Positions 1 through 9,443 of a stretch of 64,000 nt of DNA are shown here, piece by piece. A model generated the notes under the pieces. That model saw only the letters and a list, made by a program, of their open reading frames with translations. It made no database searches and was not told where the DNA came from. The first letter of the stretch is position 1. The number at the start of each line of letters is the position of its first letter. The DNA comes from Prosthecobacter debontii (GTDB lineage Bacteria; Verrucomicrobiota; Verrucomicrobiia; Verrucomicrobiales; Akkermansiaceae), in contig CAMBTP010000005.1 in NCBI GenBank assembly GCA_945870855.1, positions 1-64,000 of the forward strand, read 5' to 3'. The position numbers and the translations under genes are program-made.

Positions 1-827
1 TGACCATAGGTGCCGAGCGCAGCAAACCAGAGCAACCCGGCGATAATCGCCCATTTTAACGCTTTTAACATTCCCGGTGTTTTGAAGGAGCCGAAGGACT
101 TGTTTTTTATGAGCTGAATCAGGGCGAAACCCACGTTCATGACGTAGGCTCCAGCCAGTACGACCACCCAGCGAGCGAGGGCCGTGTTGCGCTGGAGCGC
201 ACCGTTAGCCTCGGCAAGCTTGCCAATTTCAACGGTATTGTCGAATCCCACCGCCAGCATCGCGGAAAGAAGGCCACTGGCCGAGGCAATGATCAGCCCG
301 TTCCTGAAGGCCTTGCCCTTTTTGATGCCCTGCAGTTCGCCGTCCGCTTCCGCCAGTTTCCGGTCGCGCTGCAAACCAGCGACAGTGACGATGTAAACAG
401 CGATAGCCATCAGAACTAGTCCGGTAATGATAAAGGGAATGCTGGCAGGAACTATGGAATCGTAGCGGAGGAAGAACGGAACCAGCGCGCCTGCAATCGA
501 GCAAAGCCCCATCACGATGCCGTAAGTAAGCGACATGCCGATATAGCCCACCGAAACGCCGAACATAATACCGCCAATGCCCCAAAAGAAGCCGAGCAAC
601 GCACCCGCCAGCAATTCATTCGCTGGAGCCTGCGCGATGACATGGAATAAATTCGGCACCACCAGCAAAGCCCAAATCAGCGGAAAAACCACCATCGCCA
701 CTGTGGCATGGACGATCCACCAGGCCTCCCAAGCCAATGGTTTCACGTATTTCATTCCCAGGCCAAACGTGCCTTGGAAAACACTGGCGAGAACAATGAT
801 TAGGATCGGAAGAAATAATTCGTTCAC
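1..827 (-). CDS. rhaT: L-rhamnose/H+ symporter (RhaT)-like permease, 3' end outside window
   Basis: Hand translation from a GTG start at 827 gives MNELFLPILIIVLASVFQGTFGLGMKYVKPLAWEAWWIVHATVAMVVFPLIWALL..., multi-TM, RhaT-like; open to the window edge. The supplied ORFs in this region are in other frames. Confidence 0.8.
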   Translation of the reverse strand, partial: MNELFLPILIIVLASVFQGTFGLGMKYVKPLAWEAWWIVHATVAMVVFPLIWALLVVPNLFHVIAQAPANELLAGALLGFFWGIGGIMFGVSVGYIGMSLTYGIVMGLCSIAGALVPFFLRYDSIVPASIPFIITGLVLMAIAVYIVTVAGLQRDRKLAEADGELQGIKKGKAFRNGLIIASASGLLSAMLAVGFDNTVEIGKLAEANGALQRNTALARWVVVLAGAYVMNVGFALIQLIKNKSFGSFKTPGMLKALKWAIIAGLLWFAALGTYG

Positions 828-982
828 GCAATTCAAGTTGTTGTTTCAGCGCCACCTGAACTTCAGCCGAAACCCGACTGTCGGAATTCACCTAGCACAT
901 GTCACTTTCAATATAATAACCCTGATTCCAACCCTACGCATTGTGGATATTCCAATTTACATTGCCAATCCTGCTGTCCGGT

Positions 983-1954
983 TCAAGCGCTGGCCGCCTC
1001 TTGTCGGCGGTAATGTGCGGCCGACAGACCCGTGTATTTTTTGAAGCGACGGCTAAAGTGCGAGTAATCATTAAATCCGACCCCGTAGCAGATTTCCGTT
1101 ACCGTTTGCCCGGTGCGCAGCAATAGTTCACAGGCATTCTGGAGCCGCAGATCACTGAGGTATTTCACAAATGTCATACCCGTCTCTCGCTTGAATAGAT
1201 GGCAAAAATAGGTAACCGAAGTGCCGCATATCATTGCCACATTCTCCAGGGTCAATGGCTCGGCAGCATGATCGTGAATATAGTTCAGCGTCTCTTGGAG
1301 CTTGGACCGATGTCGTGCCCCCAGATTCTGGGTGTTGACTCGAGCCTCCTGATGCTGCTTTCCGTCCTCCTCATAAACATCTGCCAGAAACGCCAGCAAG
1401 CTGAGAAATTCACAGCGCAGATGCGCGCTCTCGCTACCCAAGGAGTTCCGTGATAGTCCCTTGAGACGCTCCATACGTTCGCAGAATTCCTGGTGGTGGT
1501 GGGGAACAATTTTGAGTTGGACTACAGAAACATCCTCGGCGGCCAGTTGAAAGAAGGGCTTGAAGAAATGCTGGTTCCCTGGATGGGACACGCTGGCCTC
1601 TGCTAGCGAATGAATTCCCGAATCGACAACCGCAGGGAGAAAACTGCAGCAGTAGGCCAGCAAAGGCCTCAGCTGCTTGGGCACCGACAGCTTATGTTGC
1701 ACATAAGGTTTCAGGATGATCAGGTCGCCCGTCTCCATCACGATGTCACCCCTCAAGAATCGATTAACCATCATGCCGCTACGCACGAACAGCATTTCGT
1801 AATACTCGTGCCGGTGAAGGTTCGTCTGGATCTTCCGCCGATCCGCAACAGAATCCACCACTACGGGAAAGCCGAAATCATTGAACAACTCCTTGGAAGT
1901 AACAAGCGACATAAAGGCAATTAGGTTTACCCGGCAAGTATCACGGAGGCGCAT
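983..1954 (-). CDS. AraC family transcriptional regulator (cupin sensor domain + C-terminal HTH)
   Basis: C-terminal SKLQETLNYIHDHAAEPLTLENVAMICGTSVTYFCHLFKRETGMTFVKYLSDLRLQNACELL...GVGFNDYSHFSRRFKKYTGLSAAHYR is a classic AraC double HTH; upstream of and co-oriented with the RhaT-like gene. Confidence 0.93.
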   Translation of the reverse strand: MRLRDTCRVNLIAFMSLVTSKELFNDFGFPVVVDSVADRRKIQTNLHRHEYYEMLFVRSGMMVNRFLRGDIVMETGDLIILKPYVQHKLSVPKQLRPLLAYCCSFLPAVVDSGIHSLAEASVSHPGNQHFFKPFFQLAAEDVSVVQLKIVPHHHQEFCERMERLKGLSRNSLGSESAHLRCEFLSLLAFLADVYEEDGKQHQEARVNTQNLGARHRSKLQETLNYIHDHAAEPLTLENVAMICGTSVTYFCHLFKRETGMTFVKYLSDLRLQNACELLLRTGQTVTEICYGVGFNDYSHFSRRFKKYTGLSAAHYRRQEAASA

Positions 1955-2183
1955 TTACACTGCCAAACTGCTGTCAATCGTATGCCGTTTATAGAGCGTT
2001 TCATTTTTGGATACTACAGCTTCCCAGATCGCTTTGCCAAGATTTTTTCAGCAGTGCGTTCCAGCGAAACAGGCCAGGAGAGTGCGAGCAGCCATTTCCG
2101 ATACGGACGCCAGAAATCTTCGATGTGGCCTTGGCGGAAGCGAAGAAAGAGGTTGCGTACGGTATCGGTGCCTGGTGCGGCAC

Positions 2184-3458
2184 TCACGCCTTTAACCGGA
2201 AAGCGCTTTCCACGATCTCGGCGATGATTGAGAGACCATCGCGGACTGTGGCCTCGTCCATGGCGAAGGAGACGCGAATGCACTCGCGGGAGTGAGGCCA
2301 GTTTTGCGTTTCGCAGCCGAAGAAGAAGTGGTGGCCGGGGATGACTAGGACTTGGCGGTGTTTGAGGCGCTGGTAGAGCTCGGCGGAGCTGATGGGGAGC
2401 CCGGGGAACCAGAGCCAGAGGAAAAGTGCGCCTTCGCTGCGGTGCATCATCCAGGGAAATTTTTCACCGAAGGCTTCTTTTGCGATGGCTTGGGCGAAGC
2501 GGGATTTTTCCTCGTAGAACGGACGGATCACATCGCGGCTGAGGGTGAGGATTTCACCGCTTTGGATGAGGGGGAGGGTGATCTGTTGGCCGCCGCTGGG
2601 GTTGGCGAGGCCGGTGATAGCGGTCATGGAGGAGAGAGCGCGAATGATTTCCGGCGGGCCGATAACGATGCCGGTGCGGGTGCCGGGCAGGCCGAGCTTG
2701 GAGAGGCTGAGGGTGAGAATGATGTGCTTGTCCCAGAGCGGTTTTGCATCGGTGAAGATAATCCCAGGGAAGGGGGCTCCGTAGGCGTTGTCGATGATAA
2801 GAGGGATGCCGTTTTCCTTGGCGATGTAGGAAAGGCGTGCCATTTCCTCGTCGCTGAGGACGTTGCCGGTGGGGTTGGTGGGGCGGGAGACGCAGAGTGC
2901 GGCGATGTCCGGTCCGATTGGGAGGTGGTCGAAGTCGATGTGGTATTTGAACTCGTGCGCGCCGGTGGTTTCTATCTCTGGACGCATGGCGACGAACATG
3001 TTGGGTTCCAGCCCTTGCGCTGCGTAGCCGATGTATTCGGGGACGAGGGGGAAAAGGATCTTGCGGCGCGAGCCATCCGGCATTTCGCCGGCGAGGAGGT
3101 TGAAGAGATGGAAGAACGCCGTCTGCCCGCCGCAGGTGAGGCCGACGTTTTCCGGCGAGATATCCCAGCCGAAGGTTTCCCGCATTAGATCCGCGATGGC
3201 GGTAATGAACGCCGGGTTGCCCTGTGGCGGATCGTAAGTGGTTAGGAAACGGTGGGTGGCAGCGGGCTCGGCGGTGATTGCCGCGAGGCGCTCGCGCCAG
3301 ATCGCGTTCACGGCTGGAATCTGTGCCGGTTGGCCGCCGCCGAGCATGCGGAGATCGGGGCCGCCCTTGGTGAGCGCGTGGCCGAGATCATCCATGAGTT
3401 CGCCGATACCGCTGCCAACCGCGAGGCCGGTGCCGATTTTTGAAAAGGGGAAATTCAT
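2184..3458 (-). CDS. avtA: Valine--pyruvate aminotransferase (class I/II PLP aminotransferase)
   Basis: Likely start MNFPFSKIGTGLAVGSGIGELMDDLG at 3458; GGGQPAQIPAVNAIWRERL, NPTGNVLSDEEM, LSLSKLGLPGTRTGIVIG are typical of AvtA. Confidence 0.85.
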   Translation of the reverse strand: MNFPFSKIGTGLAVGSGIGELMDDLGHALTKGGPDLRMLGGGQPAQIPAVNAIWRERLAAITAEPAATHRFLTTYDPPQGNPAFITAIADLMRETFGWDISPENVGLTCGGQTAFFHLFNLLAGEMPDGSRRKILFPLVPEYIGYAAQGLEPNMFVAMRPEIETTGAHEFKYHIDFDHLPIGPDIAALCVSRPTNPTGNVLSDEEMARLSYIAKENGIPLIIDNAYGAPFPGIIFTDAKPLWDKHIILTLSLSKLGLPGTRTGIVIGPPEIIRALSSMTAITGLANPSGGQQITLPLIQSGEILTLSRDVIRPFYEEKSRFAQAIAKEAFGEKFPWMMHRSEGALFLWLWFPGLPISSAELYQRLKHRQVLVIPGHHFFFGCETQNWPHSRECIRVSFAMDEATVRDGLSIIAEIVESAFRLKA

Positions 3459-3621
3459 CGCGGCAATGATGGCGGGATGGGTGGGAAAGGGAAATGCGAA
3501 TTCGCTGGCATCACCATTCCCTAAATGACCGAGCATCCCAGCAAAGGGCTCGCGCAATTGGTCAACCACCGTTTGACCAATTGACGGGTAGGTTTGGAAA
3601 AGAGCCGACACATTTCCAGTC

Positions 3622-3805
3622 GGTAGTAGTCAACCTTGTAGCTTTTCCCGTCGGCGGCAGTTGATGCATATTGTGCAACAACTGAATCCCGGACCAACTC
3701 ACCTTCATCGAAGATATTCTTCAAGTTTTTGGAAATCACCGATTTATCTCGATCAAAGAGCTCGGAAATCTGGTTCAACGAGAGCCACAAAGTCTCATCC
3801 CGCAA
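3622..3805 (-). pseudogene. RhuM-family (virulence/Fic-associated DNA-binding) N-terminal remnant
   Basis: MRDETLWLSLNQISELFDRDKSVISKNLKNIFDEGELVRDSVVAQYASTAADGKSYKVDYYRLE matches the RhuM N-terminal pattern, then loses similarity. Confidence 0.65.
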
Positions 3806-3832
3806 GCGGCATTCGATCCTGCTACGCCCATC

Positions 3833-4045
3833 CTAGGTTAGGTAGAGGAGGAATTCGCCGGTGGGGTGGTCGTTGCGGGATACGGAGAAGGGAATGAGGT
3901 GGGCGGCGTCGATGAAGGAGACGTCGTTGTCGGCGGGGAGTTTGATGCGGAGTCCGCAGGCGGCGCATTGGTGATTGTAGATGGTAAGGGTGGTGCGTCG
4001 GAAGGCGGGGGAGCGGCCGTATTCAAGTTCATCTTCCGCGACGAG
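3833..4045 (-). pseudogene. HNH endonuclease C-terminal remnant
   Basis: Hand translation (not in ORF track): LVAEDELEYGRSPAFRRTTLTIYNHQCAACGLRIKLPADNDVSFIDAAHLIPFSVSRNDHPTGEFLLYLT*. CxxC and AAHLIPFS...NDHPT as in HNH restriction-type nucleases; the terminal NHH/H part is missing. Confidence 0.7.
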
Positions 4046-4267
4046 GGAGAGGGGTGGAATAGGTGGGGACGATCCCGCTGTGGTCGTCCCTAATTGCCGC
4101 CGAATGGCGGCAAGGGCTAATCGTGAAACGGAGAGCCCTTGAGGAAGAGGAAGATTTAGCCTCCGGCGGAAGAAGGTGAAGTGGGCGGAGGGCGGCGCCT
4201 CAGCCCTACCTTTAACGAAAGTGATTATTGATTATTTCTGAATGGGAGAGGGGCTGGCTGTTCCGTC

Positions 4268-5797
4268 TTGCCATGGGGCGTGCAGGGTGGGAGTTTTCTG
4301 CCGGATGCGGGCATGAAGGGACGATTGATCGGAATTTTAGGTTTGTTGGGTTTCATCGTCGGCTTGCCGCTGGCGATGAAGCGCGAGACCGTGACGGCAT
4401 CTCCCGCCTCGGCAGATGACCGGTTGGTGATTCTCTCGCCGCACAACGAGTCGATCCGAAAAGAGCTCGGCGAGGCCTTCGCGCTTTGGTGGCGGGGCAA
4501 GACGGGGCGCTCGGTCTATGTGGATTGGCGGACGCCGGGAGGCACTTCCGAGATCCGGATGGTGATCGACGCGGGCTTCAAGGCGGCGGATGAAACGGGG
4601 CGCGAGGGGATCGGGGTGGATCTATTTTTTGGAGGCGGCGAGCCGGATTTCGCAGGGCAGGCGAAGGCGGGTAGGCTGGCAAAGCTGGATGTTTTCGATG
4701 ATATGCCGGAGCTATTTGGCGAGGGTGGGGTGATTCCGGAAACGTTTACGGGCGAGCGTTATATCGCGGCGGAAAAGGATTGGGTGGGGACGTGCATGTC
4801 GCAGTTCGGGATTTGTTTTAATCCAGATTTCATAAAGCGGCTGGGCATTGCCGCGCCCACCGAGTGGCGGGATCTCGGAGAGCCGAGGTATGTTGGGAGC
4901 TTGGCCTTAGCAGATCCGACGAAGAGTGGATCGGTTGCGCGCACCTTTGAGTTGCTGGTGCAGGGGGAAATGCAGAAGGGTTTGAGAGATCAGACACCAG
5001 AGTCCAGAGACCAGAAGATGGCGGCTGGGTGGGAGGAAGGAATTCGGTTGATCCAGCGGATGGGCGCGAACGCGCGGTATTTTACCGACAGCGCCTCGAA
5101 GATTCCTCACGATGTGGGGCAGGGGAATGCGGCGGCGGGAATGTGCATCGATTTCTACGGGCGCAGCTACGCGGCGGATATGATCACGAGTAACGGCAGG
5201 CCACGTGTGATCTGGATCGCACCGAAGGGCGGCACGACGCTGAGCTCAGATCCCATCGCGGTGTTGAAAGGTGCGCCGAGCATGGCGCTCGCGCAGGAGT
5301 TTGTGAAATTTTGCCTGACGCGGGAGGCGCAGCGCTTGTGGTTTCAGAAACCCGGCACCGAGGGTGGTCCAGCGGATCGCGCGCTGCATCGCACCCCGAT
5401 TCGTCGTGACTTGTATGATGCGGAGACGCTGGCGCTGACCACCATGCCCGGCGTGAACCCCTACGAGGACGAGGGAAATTTCACCTACGACCGCGCCCTG
5501 ACCGGCAAGGTTTTCAATACACTCCGGACCTTAGTGAAAGTGATGTGTATCGATTCGCATGAGGAGATGAAAGCGGCGTGGCAGGCGATCATAGCGGCGG
5601 GCATGCCCGAGGACGCGCTGGCGGTTTTCCAGGATGTTTCGAAAGTCACGTATGCCATCGCGGGACAGGGTGATGCGGGCTTGGACAGCAAGGACACGAT
5701 GGTGCAGGCGGCGCGGATGAAGGAACTGGGCGAGTGGTTCCGCGCGAACTACAGAGAGGCGCGACGCATCGCCGAAACGAAAGGGGCGCGGCCATGA
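4268..5797 (+). CDS. ABC transporter extracellular substrate-binding protein (Fe3+-type, family 1)
   Basis: 509 aa; SBP-like VILSPHNESIRKELGEAFALWW..., GTCMSQFGICFNPDFIKRLGI, GAPSMALAQEFVKFCLTREAQ; the adjacent downstream permease supports the call. Confidence 0.85.
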   Translation: MPWGVQGGSFLPDAGMKGRLIGILGLLGFIVGLPLAMKRETVTASPASADDRLVILSPHNESIRKELGEAFALWWRGKTGRSVYVDWRTPGGTSEIRMVIDAGFKAADETGREGIGVDLFFGGGEPDFAGQAKAGRLAKLDVFDDMPELFGEGGVIPETFTGERYIAAEKDWVGTCMSQFGICFNPDFIKRLGIAAPTEWRDLGEPRYVGSLALADPTKSGSVARTFELLVQGEMQKGLRDQTPESRDQKMAAGWEEGIRLIQRMGANARYFTDSASKIPHDVGQGNAAAGMCIDFYGRSYAADMITSNGRPRVIWIAPKGGTTLSSDPIAVLKGAPSMALAQEFVKFCLTREAQRLWFQKPGTEGGPADRALHRTPIRRDLYDAETLALTTMPGVNPYEDEGNFTYDRALTGKVFNTLRTLVKVMCIDSHEEMKAAWQAIIAAGMPEDALAVFQDVSKVTYAIAGQGDAGLDSKDTMVQAARMKELGEWFRANYREARRIAETKGARP

Positions 5798-7503
5798 TAA
5801 ATCGGAAATTGGCGTGGGGAATAAGTCTGGCGGTGGTGGCGCTTTTCGCGGTGTTTTTCCTGTATCCGGCATGGACGGTGGTGAGGCAGGCGTTCCAAGC
5901 GACCGGTGCGGATGGGGAAACGATTTGGACGCTGGATTTCATCGGGTCGGTTTTTTCGAATCCGATTTACCGCGAGGGGCTGTGGAATGCGTTGATGATG
6001 GGGGTGGTCAGCACGCTGTTGACTCTGCTGATCGCATTTCCGTTGGCGCTGGTCGCGCACCGGTTTGATTTCGTGGGGAAAAAGTTTCTCGGGATTCTCG
6101 TGCTCGCGCCGATGATTTTACCGCCTTTCGTGGGTGCGGTGGGGATCAAGCAGATGCTCGGCGTGAACGGCGCATTCAATGCCTTGCTCATCGATATTGG
6201 AATGATGAACGCGGCCACGCCCTTCGACTGGCTGGCGGAGGGGCGCTTCCTCGGGATCGTGGTGATGAACGCGTTGCACCTTTATCCGATTCTCTACATG
6301 AACATCGCCGCCGCGCTGGCGAACCTCGATCCGGCGATGGAGCAGGCGGCGGAGAATCTCGGATGCCCGCCGTGGAAACGCTTTTTCAAGATCACCTTGC
6401 CGCTGGCGATGCCCGGCGTGTTTGCGGGGAGCTCGCTGGTTTTCATCTGGTCGTTCACGGAGCTGGGCGTTCCGCTGGTGTTCGATTACGCGCGGATCGC
6501 GCCAGTGCAGATTTTCGATGGGATCAAGGGACTAGAGAAAAACCCGGTTCCTTACGCGTTGACGGCCATCCTAATGGTGATCGCGGCGGCGGTATTTGCG
6601 CTGGCGAAACTAGTGATGGGCCGCGCGCCGCTGGGCACTGCGCCTAGGCCGAAGGGGCGCAGCGACGGACAGAAAATCGGCGGGTGGAAAGGGCTGGCGT
6701 GCGCGGCAGTTTTCCTCGGGGTTTTCCTGATCGCATCGGTGCCTCACGCCGGGGTGATCCTAGTTTCCTTCGCGGAGAGGTGGTATGGCACGGTGATCCC
6801 AGATGAGCTGACCATGCGGCATTATATCGAGGCTCTTGGAAACGGACTAGTCGTTCCTTCCATCCAAAACAGCCTGATGTATGCCGGCACGGCGACGTTG
6901 CTGGCGGTAATAATCGGTGTCTGCGTGGCGTGGGTGGTGGTGAGGTCGGATCTGAAACTGCGGGGTTGGCTGGATGCGTTGGTGATGATGCCGCTGGCGG
7001 TGCCGGGACTGGTTATGGCCTTCGGGTATCTGGCGCTCTCGCAGGAGGGGAAACCGTTTCATTTCCTCATCGGTGCGGGCGGGAGTCCGTTTTTTCTGCT
7101 GGTGTTGGCCTATTGCATACGGCGGTTGCCCTACGTGGTGCGGGCGGCGGTGGCGGGATTGCAGCAGAGCAATCCGGCGCTTGAGGAGGCCGCCCGCTCG
7201 CTGGGCGCGACACCCATGCGGATGATGCGGCGGATCGCCATCCCACTGATCGGCGCAAACCTCGCCGCAGGCGCCATCCTCGGCTTCGCCTTCGCCATGC
7301 TGGAGGTCAGCGATAGCCTCATTCTCGCGCAACAGGCACAGCATTACCCGATCACAAAAGCGATCTACACGCTCCTCAGCACCCTTGGAAACGGCACTGA
7401 ACTGGCCGCCGCACTGGGAGTGTGGGCGATGGTTTTCCTCTCCGTCGCCATCATGGGCGCTGCGGTGCTCGGTGGTAAACGTGGCGGGCTTTTTAAGGTG
7501 TAA
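5794..7503 (+). CDS. Fused double-domain iron/thiamine-type ABC transporter permease
   Basis: Start MINRKLAWGISLAVVALFAVFFLYPAW; two permease domains with EAA-like motifs (EQAAENLGCPPWKRFFKITLPLAMPGV; EEAARSLGATPMRMMRRIAIPLIGAN). Confidence 0.9.
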   Translation: MINRKLAWGISLAVVALFAVFFLYPAWTVVRQAFQATGADGETIWTLDFIGSVFSNPIYREGLWNALMMGVVSTLLTLLIAFPLALVAHRFDFVGKKFLGILVLAPMILPPFVGAVGIKQMLGVNGAFNALLIDIGMMNAATPFDWLAEGRFLGIVVMNALHLYPILYMNIAAALANLDPAMEQAAENLGCPPWKRFFKITLPLAMPGVFAGSSLVFIWSFTELGVPLVFDYARIAPVQIFDGIKGLEKNPVPYALTAILMVIAAAVFALAKLVMGRAPLGTAPRPKGRSDGQKIGGWKGLACAAVFLGVFLIASVPHAGVILVSFAERWYGTVIPDELTMRHYIEALGNGLVVPSIQNSLMYAGTATLLAVIIGVCVAWVVVRSDLKLRGWLDALVMMPLAVPGLVMAFGYLALSQEGKPFHFLIGAGGSPFFLLVLAYCIRRLPYVVRAAVAGLQQSNPALEEAARSLGATPMRMMRRIAIPLIGANLAAGAILGFAFAMLEVSDSLILAQQAQHYPITKAIYTLLSTLGNGTELAAALGVWAMVFLSVAIMGAAVLGGKRGGLFKV

Positions 7504-7640
7504 CAGCTGTAATAACGCAGAGAGCTTTTTTTCTGAAGCTGCTTGCCATCCTTCGTCAGGTGCACTTTTCTGCGGCTTCGTCATTCTGGCAATGATGACC
7601 GACCCTTGTTATTCAATCCCACCAATTCTAAAACCTAAAT

Positions 7641-9314
7641 ATGCAAACCCTAAGCCATCTTGATTACATCGTTTTCTTTATTTATTTCGCCATCGTAGCG
7701 AGCTACGGAATCTGGGTTTACAGGCGGAAAACTAAAACCTTAACCTCCGCTTCACATGAATACTTTCTCGCTGAAGGTTCACTCACTTGGTGGGCGATTG
7801 GGGCGTCGCTGATCGCCTCGAATATTTCCGCCGAGCAGTTCATTGGGATGAGCGGTTCCGGGTTTACCATGGGGCTGGCGATTGCCACCTACGAATGGAT
7901 GGCAGCGGCCACTTTGATCATTGTGGCGGTGTTTTTCATTCCAGTATATCTGAAGAATAAGATCTACACGATGCCGCAGTTTTTGCAGCAGAGATACAAC
8001 AGCAAGGTTGCCATGATCATGGCGGTGTTCTGGTTGCTGCTCTATGTCGGAGTGAATTTGACCTCCATTTTGTATCTCGGTGCCTTGGCGATCAATAGTA
8101 TCTCCGGCATCAACCTGACATTGTGCATGGTTCTACTCGCGCTGTTTGCGATTTTCATCACTCTGGGAGGAATGAAAGTGATTGGATACACGGATGTGAT
8201 CCAAGTGTTTTTCCTTGTCTTGGGCGGACTGATTACGACCTATCTTGCGCTTGATCTAGTGGCCGAGAATTTCGGTGGCAGTGGGATGCTGCAAGGCTTT
8301 GGATTCGTAAAAGACAAGGCTCAGGACCATTTCCACATGATTCTGCAACAGGACAATAAACATTACATGGATTTGCCCGGGCTGACAGTCATTCTTGGCG
8401 GGATGTGGATTGTGAATTTGAACTATTGGGGTTGCAATCAATACATCACTCAAAGGGCTCTCGGCGCAGACCTCCAGACCGCGCGTTCCGGGTTATTGTT
8501 CGCCGCATTCATCAAGCTCTTGATGCCGGTAATCGTCGTCTTGCCGGGCATTGCCGCTTACGTGCTTTATCAGGAAGGAAACCTCCAGACAGAGATGCTT
8601 CAAAACGGAGAACTCAATCCAGATCGTGCCTATCCGGTGCTGCTCAATTTATTGCCTGCGGGGTTGAAGGGTGTGGCATTTGCCGCGTTGACCGCTGCGG
8701 TGGTAGCTTCCCTCGCCGGTAAGGCAAACAGCATCGCTACGATTTTCACGCTGGATATCTATCTGAAGAAAATCAATCCACAGGCGGACGAGAAAAAAAT
8801 GGTGTGGATTGGTCGTGCCTCAGTGGTTGTTGCACTGCTCATTGCGGTAATCATTGCTCCTTTGTTAGGTATCGATAAAAAAGGCGGTTTTCAGTATATC
8901 CAAGAGTATTCCGGCTTTATTTCCCCTGGGGTGTTTGCGATGTTCATACTGGGATTCTTCTGGAAGAGTGCCACATCGAGCGCAGCTCTTTTTGCCACAA
9001 TCGGCGGCTTCATCATGTCCTTGGTCTTCAAGTTCCTACCAGGCTTCGTGGATCTTTCCTTCCTAGCCTCCTCGGGTTTTGCCAAAGCAAATTCAGCCGG
9101 AGTTTATGAAATTCCCTTCCTCGACCGAATGGGCTTTGTCTTCGTCTTATCGGTGCTCGGGATGATCATCATCAGCAAGTATGAAGTCAGCCGCGGAGTG
9201 AAAACCAATGGACTCGAAATTGACCGCTCGATGTTCAAGGTAACCAATGGTTTTGCCGTTGGATGCCTTATGATTATTGGAATGCTTGCGGCTCTTTATA
9301 CGATCTTCTGGTGA
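7641..9314 (+). CDS. Sodium:solute symporter (SSS/SGLT-like)
   Basis: 557 aa multi-TM; FLAEGSLTWWAIGASLIASNISAEQFIGMSGSGF and NYWGCNQYITQRALGA are characteristic of vSGLT-type symporters. Confidence 0.93.
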   Translation: MQTLSHLDYIVFFIYFAIVASYGIWVYRRKTKTLTSASHEYFLAEGSLTWWAIGASLIASNISAEQFIGMSGSGFTMGLAIATYEWMAAATLIIVAVFFIPVYLKNKIYTMPQFLQQRYNSKVAMIMAVFWLLLYVGVNLTSILYLGALAINSISGINLTLCMVLLALFAIFITLGGMKVIGYTDVIQVFFLVLGGLITTYLALDLVAENFGGSGMLQGFGFVKDKAQDHFHMILQQDNKHYMDLPGLTVILGGMWIVNLNYWGCNQYITQRALGADLQTARSGLLFAAFIKLLMPVIVVLPGIAAYVLYQEGNLQTEMLQNGELNPDRAYPVLLNLLPAGLKGVAFAALTAAVVASLAGKANSIATIFTLDIYLKKINPQADEKKMVWIGRASVVVALLIAVIIAPLLGIDKKGGFQYIQEYSGFISPGVFAMFILGFFWKSATSSAALFATIGGFIMSLVFKFLPGFVDLSFLASSGFAKANSAGVYEIPFLDRMGFVFVLSVLGMIIISKYEVSRGVKTNGLEIDRSMFKVTNGFAVGCLMIIGMLAALYTIFW

Positions 9315-9443
9315 AATCTTGATCCCTGTGTTTTGCACACCACCCGCACGTCCCCGACTTGCGGCGTATGAACCCAAATTTACTCAATGGTGAAGGATCT
9401 GTTGAAATCAGCGACGGCTGCTTACGCGTGAATCATCATTGAG

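Noticed and set aside
2001-2183. Possible remnant CDS between avtA and araC (RNLFLRFRQGHIEDFWRPYRKWLLALSW...)
   Set aside because: Could be a C-terminal fragment but no family recognised and frame unsupported; not reported as a feature.
2352-3188. Long antisense ORF 2352-3188 + (278 aa) and similar antisense ORFs in high-GC genes (42521-43525 -, 18319-19035 +, 31953-32882 +, 50049-50657 -)
   Set aside because: Opposite strand of well-supported genes, low-complexity Gly/Glu/Ala-rich composition, no recognisable motif.
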